Part shown: positions 32,869 through 43,024 of the stretch, in pieces
Layout of the letters: the number at the start of each line of letters is the position of its first letter
Numbering within the stretch: the first letter of the stretch is position 1
Origin: Chloromonas sp. AAM2
Taxonomy: Eukaryota > Chlorophyta > Chlorophyceae > Chlamydomonadales > Chlamydomonadaceae
Direction of reading: 5' to 3'
Assembly: GCA_004335635.1 (NCBI GenBank)
Contig: QAXH01001462.1
Span: 1 to 50,147 of the forward strand
DNA: 50,147 nt
Position numbers and translations under genes: made by a program
The notes under the pieces: generated by a model
Database searches by the model: none
Told to the model about the DNA's origin: nothing
What the model saw: the letters and a program-made list of their open reading frames with translations, nothing else

Positions 32869-34805
32869 GCTGTTTCTTTGCAACCGCCTTTCACCTTCCA
32901 CGCACCTCCCATTGCGTGCTGTGGAGCTTCCAGGCAACTCCACCCGTTTGTCTGGAACTGATTCAAGGAAGCCCTGCAAAAGCGAACTTTTGATGCACGT
33001 TTTGATTTTCAAGCACGGAAAGGTGTCTTGTGGTGTAGAAACGGGAAACGTATGTGAAACTGGTGACTGCCGGACAGGACACTAGTTAGTTATTCGAGGG
33101 TTGCTGATGCCGCCCTGGCAATCACTGCACGTGCAGCCTGCACAGCTCACTGGCTCTGGACCGTTACATAAAGTGTGCTTCCGCTGGTTTTGGCACAGGA
33201 TCCTTTGTGTGTGGCTGTGCTAGCATCATCAAGATCGGCTGGTGCTGTGGTTTGCCTTCAGGCCAGTGGATTACAGATAGACTGAGACAGTGATTGGCTG
33301 GACATCGGAGATGGTGTTGTGGATTCTCTGCCAAGGATTTCTTTCTCTACGCTACGTTGTTCTTACGACGTGCGCAAAATGCAGCGTTTTTCCCCATCGA
33401 ACTGCGAACATAGGCAAGGATAAGAGTGCGTTGTTGAGAGCAAGAGAGTGATGCTGGGTTGACGATCAAGTCTGAGCTGTGAGGACGCTGTTCCTGTAAT
33501 GGCTCTGGCAACCTCAGGGAGTGTTCTCGTTTGGAACCTTGCATCAGCTCAATTCTTTGGTGCATTTGCGTTCACCTAATTTTCTTGGCCATAATCCGTC
33601 TGTGAATGAGAGCCAGATTGATTTGTTACATCAGGGAAGCCGTCCAAGGACACAAGCCAGATCGCGGAACGCAACGCCCGAGTGATTTGCATAGCAGTCC
33701 GGACCTGCACTGAGCGTCACCCACGCACAAGACCAGGAAACCTCCTGACCAGCTATGAGCACGGATAAAACAAACTTTCGTGGAAGGCAAACAATGTCCC
33801 CACTGGACACAGCCAGCTGTTGAGGCAAGCCTTGCCTGAGTGACGTTTAGCCCTTTATCCGACCAGATCCCATTCAGATTCTATTTGATCATCCACTACT
33901 GGTTGACGTTCGTGAACCTTGATAGGCATGACTGCCATACATTGCAAGCCATCCTACAGAAGCACGGTTTTCAAGCTTGCTGGGCTTCGTGGCAAGTCCT
34001 GTCATTTGTTCGAACGTGGAACACATTGCAGAGTGTATGCCACCAGGCGAACCAGAACCAGCACTGTTTGGCAAGTGCTGTGAGGTCATCGCTGAGGATG
34101 CGGCTACGGAGACTGCAGCTAATGAATACCAATATCGGTGGTTAACAGACCTGCCATGGCCCCTGTTATCCTGTACGTGTACCAGTTTTCTGTACGTGTA
34201 CTAGTACCTAAGACGTGCGCAGTAGTGATGTTTATACAAAGCGTGGCTGTGGCATGCGACATGAACTGGTGAACAGCGACTTTCTGTAAACTGCAACAGA
34301 TCTTGTATCACACCGTCATGGCTGTCTTGCAAATAGCTCTGGATAGTGGCCTACATTATGCCCTGTTAATATCAAAAGGAGCCAACGTGAACCAACAGGA
34401 TTGATGGAAAGGAAGCCAGCGGCATTGGGAAGCCAGGGAACGCGTAACGAAGCCAGTAAATCACAGGGTATTGCGTGCTGAATGTTTTTGAGATTTGAGC
34501 AATGCACAGGTCAAGACGCAACCTTGCACGCATCAACAGTTGACCCTGGGGCTGGGGGCAAACGTGCAATAGCATCACAAGGCTAGACACGCCTAGTGGT
34601 TTGTAATCTCTGAACATCCCTCCCTGACTGCGACCGAACAAAAGTGGCCCGGATTGGTACATAAAGAACGAAGCCCAGGCCAGGCTGGAACGATTGCCAA
34701 TTGATGGTTTACTTCAATGATCCGGCATGATCTAGTGCTCATGATTTGCTGTCAAACTTGCCATCATACTCAGCGCTATTGGCAAAAAATTGTCTGCTCA
34801 TGCCT
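32869..34805. other. Intergenic interval between convergent genes
   Basis: Holds the 3' ends of the DnaJ (plus) and LEA-like (minus) genes. A stretch at 33977-34150 (plus) has a coding-like composition (SNVEHIAECMPPGEPEPALF), but no start, stop or splice context that makes a gene. Confidence 0.5.
33495..33499 (+). promoter_or_regulatory. Putative polyadenylation signal of the DnaJ gene
   Basis: TGTAA about 630 bases after the DnaJ stop codon; the distance makes it uncertain. Confidence 0.3.
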
Positions 34806-34869
34806 TTACATCCAGCATCAGTAAGGATACTTTCTGCTTACAAATGATAGAGCGAAGCCCACCATCTGA

Positions 34870-36258
34870 TTACGCCTTGTTGTTTGCTGACTTTGTCTCG
34901 ACATTTTCAGCTCCACCCTTTACGTATGAGGCGGCTTGCTCCGTTGCCTCTGCTCCTGCTTTGCGCATGTCCTTGTATGCATTGCTGGCAGCATCTTGTG
35001 CCTCCTGCGTCCTGCAGAGAAGCGTAGAAACGTAGAAACGGATAGTCAATTACTGGAACTGGCACGTCACTTCAACAAGGGAGCATGATCCCACCGCGCG
35101 TACACATGACTTGTTCGTACCCCAGCTTGTCAACCTAGTCAACTTAGTCAACCTGGTTTAGAAAAGTTACACAATGTGCAATGGTGACTAACGCGCCTCA
35201 GCCAGCGCAGTCCAACCAAGATCTTTAGCCTCGGCAGCTTTGGCAATCACAACAATCTATAAACACAGATATTTGCGCCGTGCCTGCTTTGTTCCGGCCT
35301 TTCTTCTCCTTTCTTGCTAAGGATAGGTCAGGGCGGTACGCATCCCGTCCCGTATTCTTTGCCCTGATGTAACAAAGCAATCCATCAGTGTCAAAACCAG
35401 CCACTATATCTGTCAAAATCAGCCAATATTTTGTACCAAACTTGTGCACTTACTTTTCCCCTGCCATGTCAACGACTTCTTTGACCTTGTCCCCCCATGT
35501 CTTGTCCTTCTCTTGTTGCTCATGGGCCTCTGCCTCGACCTGAGGAAAGCACCACCAAAATGGATATGTAAAGTGACAGGTTTTTCCCTTGCAGTTAGCA
35601 GGTGTGCCACGTCAAAACAAGCATGCACCTACATGCATCTGCGTGCTGCATGTTTGAATGCCCACCAATGGATGTGTTCAGTAATTACTGATTAACTACT
35701 AGCCTCTAAACCAGAACCCATCAACCTGCCATTAGTGCCCTGCCATTGGCAGTATGCCTCCTTTTGACAGCTTCAACATCTGCGTTCTTTGCCCTTGGCG
35801 CCTTGGCTTTGCCTTGAGTTGCTCAGGATTGGTCATGACGGTATTCAGTTCGTCTCTTGCAGCTTGCTAAGGTTTGCACTCGGTGTAACTTGCTGTAATG
35901 ATCTAAATTGGTTATGTGGGGCGACCTGACGTACACAATCTGCAGATTTGATGTTTGAGCTGTTCAATGAGTGCTTGCACCGCATCCTGAGGCCCAGATC
36001 TGATTAGCATTGCTGACCTTTGCACCAACATCATCAACGCCAGAAACGATTGTGTGACACAAAGTTCTTGCAAAGGGATTGTGTCTGGTTGCAGTACTAT
36101 GACCACATCCATGACGATGTAATTTTCATGATGATAACGATAATTATACCTGAGCAGCATAATCCTTGACCGCACCAGCGGCCTTTGCACTTGCACTGGC
36201 ATTCTCTTCGCTGGAGTTTGCTTTTCCGTCTGCGGTCCCTGTTGGCATTTCCTTGGCT
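34870..36258 (-). CDS. Duplicated alternative terminal exons of the LEA-like gene
   Basis: Three exons (minus) 36150-36258, 35454-35539 and 34870-35011 copy exons 4-5 of the upstream LEA-like gene; the original exon 4 corresponds to two exons here. They encode AKEMPTGTADGKANSS, WGDKVKEVVDMAGEK and the last exon TQEAQDAASNAYKDMRKAG, with a stop at the homologous place. Both last exons are 142 bases. No separate start codon or first exons lie between 36259 and 36950. The first copied exon accepts phase 2, exactly what exon 3 of the LEA gene delivers, so skipping the proximal exons would give an in-frame 171-residue isoform. A TGTAA lies on the minus strand at 34806-34810. It could also be a promoter-less fragment. 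Confidence 0.6.
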
Positions 36259-36620
36259 CTGCGCAGTATGGAAAGAGGAAGGCACGGTTGTTGACTAAAG
36301 GTTATGCTACCTGCAGAGTTGGCATCAAATATTCCACATAAAAATAACGACAAGCCTACCAACCAAGCGGGAGAATAGGCAGTTCAAGAGAAAAGTGACC
36401 TGTTTGTTATGCCACTTGCTTGGTTTGCAAACTTCAGTACTTTATGAATGCATGTTCTGGCGTCCTCAATGCAGATGGACATTGCAGCTGCTAACAAGCA
36501 ATGTACCACATGGTTTGGCAATCAAGCAATATGTTGGCAAGTTAACAGTCCAATATGACAGCCAATCCTTCAACCATTCCAGTATATTACAGCACGCACA
36601 CTTGCTGACTGGCCAGCTTC

Positions 36621-36625
36621 TTACA
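36621..36625 (-). promoter_or_regulatory. Putative polyadenylation signal, proximal LEA end
   Basis: TGTAA on the minus strand about 325 bases past the proximal stop codon and before the distal duplicated exons. It would allow two alternative transcript ends. Confidence 0.4.
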
Positions 36626-36950
36626 GCCACCACAGGTCAGAGGAAAAACTTGCATTGAAGCCTGTTTGATCACAACTCAGATCACAACTCAGCTCTTGCT
36701 CTAATGGTTGCCTAGGGTAGGGTCAACCGATCACAACGTGCACAAATCATCCGAATGGTCATACCATTGGTTAAGTTGCCCTGCACGCGGCAATGTAAAC
36801 AAAAGCAGCTACATGTACATTAATTATGAAATTAAGCCATTTCAATTCATCAGCTCTTGCCACGGCTGCTGTTGGAAGCGAGCAGGTTGACAACCGCTTT
36901 GATAAAAATACATCCTGTGTCGAAAAGGATCGAATGATTTCATCAGTACA

Positions 36951-38524
36951 TTACTCCTTCTTGTTTGCTGACTTTGATTCGACGTTTTCAGCTTCGCCCT
37001 TGACTTTCGAGGCAGCCTGCTCTGTAGCCTCCGCTCCCTTGTTGCGCACGTTCTTGTATGCATCGCTAGCAGCTTCTTGCATCTCCTGTGTCCTGCAGAG
37101 AAACATAGAACGGACAAATTCACGGCATGCAACATTAATCATTCCTTGTAACCCAGCCGTACCAGTGCATATAATGTCACACCATCTCGTACAATATATT
37201 GACATAATCAACTGAAATGAATTGTCCGAATACATGCACTTACTTTTCCCCAGCCTTGTCTCCCACTTCCTTGGCCTTGTCCCCCCACGTCATGTTCTTC
37301 TCCCGTTCCTCGTATGCTCTCTGCTCGGCCTCAGCAGCACGTTCCTTGACTGCGCCAGCGGCCTTTTCGCCAAAGCCCTTTTCAGTTGCATTGTGCTTAT
37401 TATCGTTTGCACTCTTATCACCGGTGCCTGTTGTCATTTCCTTGGCCTTCTCAGCGGTCCAATACGCCCTGCAAAGTATGGGCGTGGAAAGCATGATTTT
37501 TAATGCAGGCATATAATCCAACTTGACGCACGTCTGAAGCAGGAGCTGCACAGTAGTCAGGTACATGACATGTGCTTCCTGCTTAGTTGGTGGGGTTTGG
37601 CACTTACAGATGTGCCAGAAGCAGAAGATGTGCGTTTCTGTACGTGGCACTGCCTGGGCAACCTGTCACTATGTAAAACATGAACCACTCACGAGGCTCA
37701 TAACAACCCCGCAGAGAAAACAGCTGATGAGCAAGATAGATTTGAGCTGATGAGCAAGACAGATTTGAAAGCTGTCGGACATAGCATGCTGGAAGCTGAT
37801 GCATCAAGATGAAACCAGCTTGGGTACGCAATCGTCGGTAGTTGTGAGGAGGAGCGCGCATGAGAGTGAGAGTGACAGTGTGGGTTGCTTACGTGTCGAC
37901 AGTTGCATCCTTGGCGCTGACAGCCGCGTTGTAGGTACCCTGTGCCACGTTGGCGCCTACGTTGTAAGCCGCCTTAGCAGTCTCCTGGGCACGCCCCTGA
38001 AACAAACACATGCAGACGCCATTGTGAGGTTTAGTTAGGCAGATGAGCAACATTGAGCTGTACTTGTAAGTGCTTACGTTATCAACTTTACATGATGCCA
38101 CGTGTACTGCCGGCTGTACTGTGCGATGGGATGTCGAAGCATCCCAGAAGTGGCAGCAGTCGGGCCCGACATGTCCCAGGCAGGTGCGTATCGAAAGCGA
38201 GAATGGTCCTTACCGCTAGTGTGATGTTGGCCTGTCCGTCAGCATTCTTGTTCTGCTGGTCCGTGCGCTGGTCCTGCATTGCAGGCAATTATTGCGGCAA
38301 TTTAAGAGCACAGGTCAACTGTGGGATCACTGAGAGTTGCGTCGTTGTGTGCATGCAGGTAACGAGTGAGTCGAAGGGGAGATGCTGATCTGCAATTAGT
38401 TTGCCTCTACTCGGAGTTGCAGCTCGAGTAAGAATCCGCATGGGAAACATTAGATCCGCCACTAGCATTGCATGCACACTTCCGGAACACATGCGAGCGC
38501 TGCACTCACGTTCTGTGTTGACAT
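36951..38524 (-). CDS. LEA-like hydrophilic stress protein
   Basis: Exons (minus) 38510-38524, 38214-38273, 37893-37996, 37244-37468 and 36951-37092 join in phase to 181 residues. The first exon encodes only MSTQN. The protein is rich in Ala, Lys, Glu, Asp, Asn and Gln, with very few hydrophobic residues except Ala. It carries repeated amphipathic 11-mer-like stretches (EKAAGAVKERAAEAEQRAY, KGAEATEQAASKVKGEAEN) and the motif TWGDKAKEVGDKAGEK. This is typical of group 3 LEA proteins, which protect membranes and enzymes during drying or freezing. No signal or transit peptide is apparent, so it is probably cytosolic. A duplicated set of terminal exons lies just downstream. Confidence 0.87.
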
Positions 38525-39221
38525 TGTGTGTGAAGGTGAAGGCGGGCGAAGGTAGATTGATTAGTCCTCTCGCGGCTTGCAAGCGATTCACAAATGGATG
38601 AACGTTAGATTTACAATGTGTTTGCGACGATTGTGTGTGCTGTGCGAATACCTGTGTGCCGCATTCACAGCCTTATATGTGTGCAATTCCGGTCTCGGAA
38701 AGTCGGTTTCCGAAGGTGCGTATGAGGAATTCATGTTTTGTTTTCTTCAAACTCGACTTCGCTTTCCCAAGGCGCACCTGTCCTTGTCACCAGAGCCATT
38801 CAGCTGACGAGGCACGCGCCGGGCCCACCGACGCCGCGCTGTCCCAAGGTTTGAGTCGGCATTCCCCAGTTGGATCTTAGACACCCCGTTGGACTATCAT
38901 GTTGTGATGATCACTGCTTCCCAAGTGCCTCCTAGCGCTGCGCTACGGGCACCCTGGTCAACGAACGTACAACGCAAGATGTCTGGGGCTTCTAGGTCAT
39001 GAAAGGCACTGGACTGGTGGTATGCTGGTTCAATGGAGAGATCAATGCGCGTAAGAGCATCAAGAAGACGCCACCTGGTCAATCATGCACGTCACCCACA
39101 AGGGACTACATGCACGAGCAACCGGTAGTAGCCAACCTCAATCGTCACAGCACATCATTGCTGGTACCTTCGCTGTCCTCGAATCTGTGCACAGATTTTG
39201 TTTGCAACAGGAAAACAAAGG

Positions 39222-39226
39222 TTACA
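39222..39226 (-). promoter_or_regulatory. Putative polyadenylation signal of the IQ protein
   Basis: TGTAA on the minus strand about 190 bases after the stop codon. It places the 25-bp stem-loop within the predicted 3' UTR. Confidence 0.45.
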
Positions 39227-39324
39227 AGGCAGCAAGTAGACCCAGCCTCGCCTCTTGCATGGCTTGCTGGCCTTTGCGCTCGGTGCATGTGGTTCCCCCT
39301 GATAAGTAGAAGTATTTTGTAGTC

Positions 39325-39377
39325 GTTGCTTTGTGACACTTGCTCAGCGTAGCGCTGAGCAAGTGTCACAAAGCAAC
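39325..39377. other. Perfect 25-bp stem-loop
   Basis: Two exact 25-base inverted arms (39325-39349 and 39353-39377) separated by TAG. The arm starts GTTGCTTTGTGACACTTGCT. It lies 39 bases past the stop codon of the IQ protein, in its probable 3' UTR. Confidence 0.95.
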
Positions 39378-39415
39378 AAGTTGTCTGTGTCAATGCCTGT
39401 CTTGATGCCTCAAGG

Positions 39416-40139
39416 CTAAGGCTGCTTTGCTTGCCTGGTCATGTCTTTGTGTTGGTCCTCTGAAATCACAGCGGCAGTGTACACAACAGTACTTTGCAGT
39501 GCTCAAGCACGTGCAGTAGTACTTTGTAGTGGTCGAGCACGCTCATGCTTATTAAGTCCTTACCTTCATAGACACAGGACAGCTTCTTGGGGGTTTCAAG
39601 GCTGGAAAATTCTGCTTGGGTGGCTGGCGTAGCTTCACAAGGGTGCCAAAGACCTGTCCATGTCTCCCGGTCGGGCCAAAACGATTCATTTTCATCTCCA
39701 ACATTCCAACCTGCTGGTGCAGCCGTCATCACTGGCATGCGTGGGCTGTCGTGATGTAGCTTATCAGAAACTTCCGCTCGGTGGAACGACTGTAGTAGTT
39801 GACTGCTTTGTTACATCCTGTGGCTGTTACATCCTGTGGCTGTGGCCACACAGTGACTGTGCGTGTCAGGCAAGCATTACGCACACGGGGTGGATAACGG
39901 GTGTTGTGGCACGCTTGGCACGCCATGCCCTTTGTATTGCAATGGCCGCCTCTGTCCTCTGGCGGCTGGCTTGTACAGCACGAGCCTTGCCATGGTGCTC
40001 CCTGTCGAATTCACACACTTGCATCTTGAACTGCTTCATGCGCGCCAACTGCAGATAACAATCCTTAATGTTGGAGACGTTGCAAGCACGCATGAGCCTG
40101 GGCGCCTGGATGTGTACCGCCCTGACTTACCCTGAGCAT
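39416..40139 (-). CDS. Small IQ-motif protein, probably calmodulin-binding
   Basis: Exons (minus) 40131-40139, 39881-40048, 39564-39789 and 39416-39459 join in phase to about 148 residues. The first exon encodes only MLR. The N-terminal third is basic and helical (LARMKQFKMQVCEFDREHHG) and contains an IQ motif, AAIAIQRAWRAKRA, the usual calmodulin or EF-hand light-chain binding element. The rest is Trp-rich and acidic (GWNVGDENESFWPD, ETWTGLWHPCEA) and ends RQAKQP. I know no family with this C-terminus. The exon 2 end is uncertain by two codons (GTAATG or GTGTGC donor). It lies between two LEA-like genes, all on the minus strand. Intron 3 contains a 25-bp tandem duplication (39489-39544). Confidence 0.75.
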
Positions 40140-40588
40140 GACTGGACAAGAAAGGCGGAAATAAAGGCAGAAATAGGCCCACAAGCAGAAAGGAACAACG
40201 CAAAAAGTGATGGCTGTTGTCAGTTATGGTGTTGTGAGCGGAAAGGTGCATTGCCGCTTGTCATGCCTTGTAGTCCGACTCTGTCATGTCTGTTCAAGTC
40301 AGCGTTGATTATGATTTATCATGCCATAGCAATGAACGCACTTGCGCAATAGTAGTTTTGAGCTGCCATGGCAAAAAATGGATTCAGCAAACAGGAGGCG
40401 ATCATCACTAGGGTTTGCCAGCACTTGTCACCCCCCATTCCTCCTTAACCACTTTCCCACTTCAACCTTCTAGTACATCTTGCTTTCACGGTTGTCGCCC
40501 GAGGCAGGCTGCATACCATCCACTTTCTTCTCAGGTCTGTGCTTTGTCGACGTCCTGCATGAATACCTGCATGACTGTATAGAGCCCA

Positions 40589-40651
40589 CGCAAAGCTGCA
40601 CAGGACTGGTGATCATCAGGCTTTGCCAAAGTGTCACAACATATATGTCTG
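40589..40651. repeat. 63-bp perfect dispersed repeat, copy 1
   Basis: Starts CGCAAAGCTGCACAGGACTG; identical over all 63 bases to 50085-50147, in the same orientation. The second copy is cut by the window end, so the full repeat is longer than can be seen. Confidence 0.97.
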
Positions 40652-40665
40652 TTTGCCTGGTCCTG

Positions 40666-40795
40666 TCACAACATATCAGGTGCCACTCAGGAAAACAACT
40701 TTGACATTCACAACATATCAGGTGCCACTCAGGAAAACAACTGTGACATTCACAACGTATCAGGTGCCACTCAGAAGAACAACTGTGACATTTAC
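40666..40795. repeat. 42-bp minisatellite, about 3 copies
   Basis: Units start at 40666, 40708 and 40750 with TCACAACATATCAGGTGCC. It begins right after the 63-bp repeat, whose end (TCACAACATATATG) shares the same opening bases. Confidence 0.95.
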
Positions 40796-41405
40796 AAGAC
40801 ATTCAAGGAAATGCAAGAACGTGTTCAATCAACAGAATCTTTGCAATTAAATCACAGCCACAATCGTTGCCAAAGATTCCGTCTGTCCTGCTTCGTTTTT
40901 GAGTTTCAGCCCAACACGCCAAAACTTTCTTCCTGAAACTACCCGGTGCTGAGGGATCCGAGCTGAACCTGTACTGCGGGCAAGCTATGGTTATCACAAA
41001 CCCCTGTTCAGTAACAATTAGAATGCTAGGTCGACTGAAGCAAGACACAGCTCAATCAGCAACGTTGCTAAAAGTCAGCAGGCAGCCGACAATGTCCAAA
41101 ATTGCGAGAAGTGGTAAGAGGTATGCCGGCTGGCACTGTGTGGCAACGGTCCATTGCAACTTGCATGCACATCTTCACTGCGGCTTGCCTTGCGCTATGC
41201 TACACAACAGGCAGGCACCACACCTGCCAGGTGCTGACCTGTGACAGGGCATCGTCACATGATGCAAACCCGACATTGCATTTCCTCTCCTCTGAAGGGA
41301 AACTTCGCCACAGAAGTTGACCGCCATTTGAAAATCAGTACAGTCACAACAGTCAGAGCTCCCCACAGTTCAAATATCCAAAGGTGACTAGCCATGCGAG
41401 GCTGT

Positions 41406-43024
41406 CTATGCGTTCTTGGCAGCCTTCTGCACCTTGTCTGCCCCAGACTTGACAAACGATGCGATGTTGTCAACTGCGTCAGCACCAGCCCGCTTCACGT
41501 CCTTTCCAGCCCTCTTGGCGGCGTCCTGAGCGTCCTTGACCCTGCTGGGAATAGGCACACGTGACCATTGTAAAGAAAGAAACGTTTTTTGTCCAATAAG
41601 AGGAAGGCAGGTCCTTGATTCAACCCTGTGTGCAGGGTAAGTCTGGACTTGCAAGACTTGCAAGAAAATCAGGTGTCCTAACAGGATGTGGCAATGTCAC
41701 ATGAGGACACACACGTGCATGCGCAAGCGCACGCGCACGCACGCACACACACACACGCACACACGCACACACACGTTAGTATGCAGCGCCAGCGTGTTTT
41801 GAATCCAGTCAACAAATCAGTCAAAGACATTATGTGTCAAATCAGCCACTCACATGTCGCCAACGTTGTCCTTGGCATCGTCAGCAGCGTCCTCCACCTT
41901 GTGTGCCGCATCACGAACCTTGTCCTGCACATGAAGCAGTTTTCAAGCAGTTACAAGTCGGTTACACAAAGGCTGTTGTAACACATAATTATCACTTGTT
42001 TGACACGCAATGCGACGTCACAAGAAGTGCTGATGCCAGTGGCTGTGTTTGACTCTCATATTAGCAGAGATTACATCGGGGGGCTCCATTTGCAAATGCT
42101 AGCAAGCCATGCCGGGTGTGCACAAGGCGAGGCTGGGTGCCAACCCTGGGCAGAGAAGGCAACCTGCCTCCTCAGGTGACGTGTTTGGACGTCAGGTCGT
42201 CGCCGGGATTAGCATCGTATGTCTTAGCATAGATTAGCATAGGTTAGAAAAGATTGGCATAGTTTAGCATAGAATAGGATGATTCGCTTACAGTCTTGAA
42301 ACCACTTCAAAAGGCGTGTATTTGTATTTGCATCCGCATTACCTTGATGTTGGATCCAGCATCAGAGATCGCATCCTTGCCAGAGTTCAGCAGGTCCCTG
42401 CAGTGCAGAGAGTTGACACATCGTGCTGTTAGTGGTGTGCGTGCCCATCTTGCAGAGACCTTGTCCTTCTTTGAATGGTGAGAGGCAGAGGTAGGCGAGA
42501 ACAAATGCAAGGCAGACTGTCTGCGCAATCCATTGGCGTGCCCTGTCACATGCGGAACGTGCCTGTGCTCTAGCTGCTCGGAAGTGGGGGGGCTTGCAAC
42601 CAACGTTTACCGCAGCCGGTCAGCAATGCACACATTCTTGCAAAATGCTTTCACGAGCCAAATTTCCTGGCAATATTGTGTGCTACTGCTGCTGCTAATC
42701 TGAGGCATGCTAATCTAGGGGTGTTGGTCGTCGCGTGCCGTTAGGGTTATACTAGGGTTTCGCCAGTAACGTCGACTCACTTTGCGCCAGACTTGATTTG
42801 TTCAGCTCCAGAGCGCGCCTACGTTGCACATTCGCAAGTGCCGGCACATGTATGTCGAGTGCCTGAAATGATGCGCAAATCTGCGGAAAGCGTATCTACC
42901 CATCAAATCTACTCACATCGTACACAACCACACGGCGCTGCACCAATGGCCGCACGCTCGCTGCAGGTACCGGGCGGTATGCGCTGGGAGCAGCGGTCCT
43001 GGATGCAATGGTGCTGGTACGCAT
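41406..43024 (-). CDS. Plastid-targeted LEA-like protein
   Basis: Exons (minus) 42917-43024, 42781-42818, 42343-42397, 41854-41924 and 41406-41541 join in phase to 135 residues. Exon 1 is a clear transit peptide: MRTSTIASRTAAPSAYRP, rich in Ser, Thr, Ala and Arg with no acidic residue until VVVYD at its end. The mature part is an amphipathic helical repeat rich in Ala, Lys, Asp and Gly (SGAEQIKSGAKD, AAHKVEDAADDAKDNV, ASFVKSGADKVQKAAKNA), typical of group 3 LEA proteins such as chloroplast cold-regulated ones. It probably protects stromal or thylakoid components during cold or drying. One intron starts GTAATG, a weak donor. It shares style but not obvious alignment with the LEA-like gene at 36951. 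Confidence 0.85.
41702..41778. repeat. CA/GCAC dinucleotide-rich microsatellite
   Basis: ACGCACGCACACACAC-type run in the last intron of the plastid LEA-like gene. Confidence 0.9.
42210..42287. repeat. TTAGCATAG-type short repeats
   Basis: Several imperfect TTAGCATAG units in the intron between exons 3 and 4 of the plastid LEA-like gene. Confidence 0.7.

Larger units (their letters stand above)
38525..39415. other. Intergenic: LEA promoter and IQ-protein 3' UTR
   Basis: Contains the upstream region of the minus-strand LEA-like gene and the 3' end of the next minus-strand gene, with the stem-loop at 39325-39377. No further gene was seen. Confidence 0.55.
40140..41405. other. Intergenic with repeats
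   Basis: Upstream region of the IQ gene and 3' side of the plastid LEA-like gene. It holds the 63-bp dispersed repeat and the 42-bp minisatellite. No gene model was supported. Confidence 0.55.
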
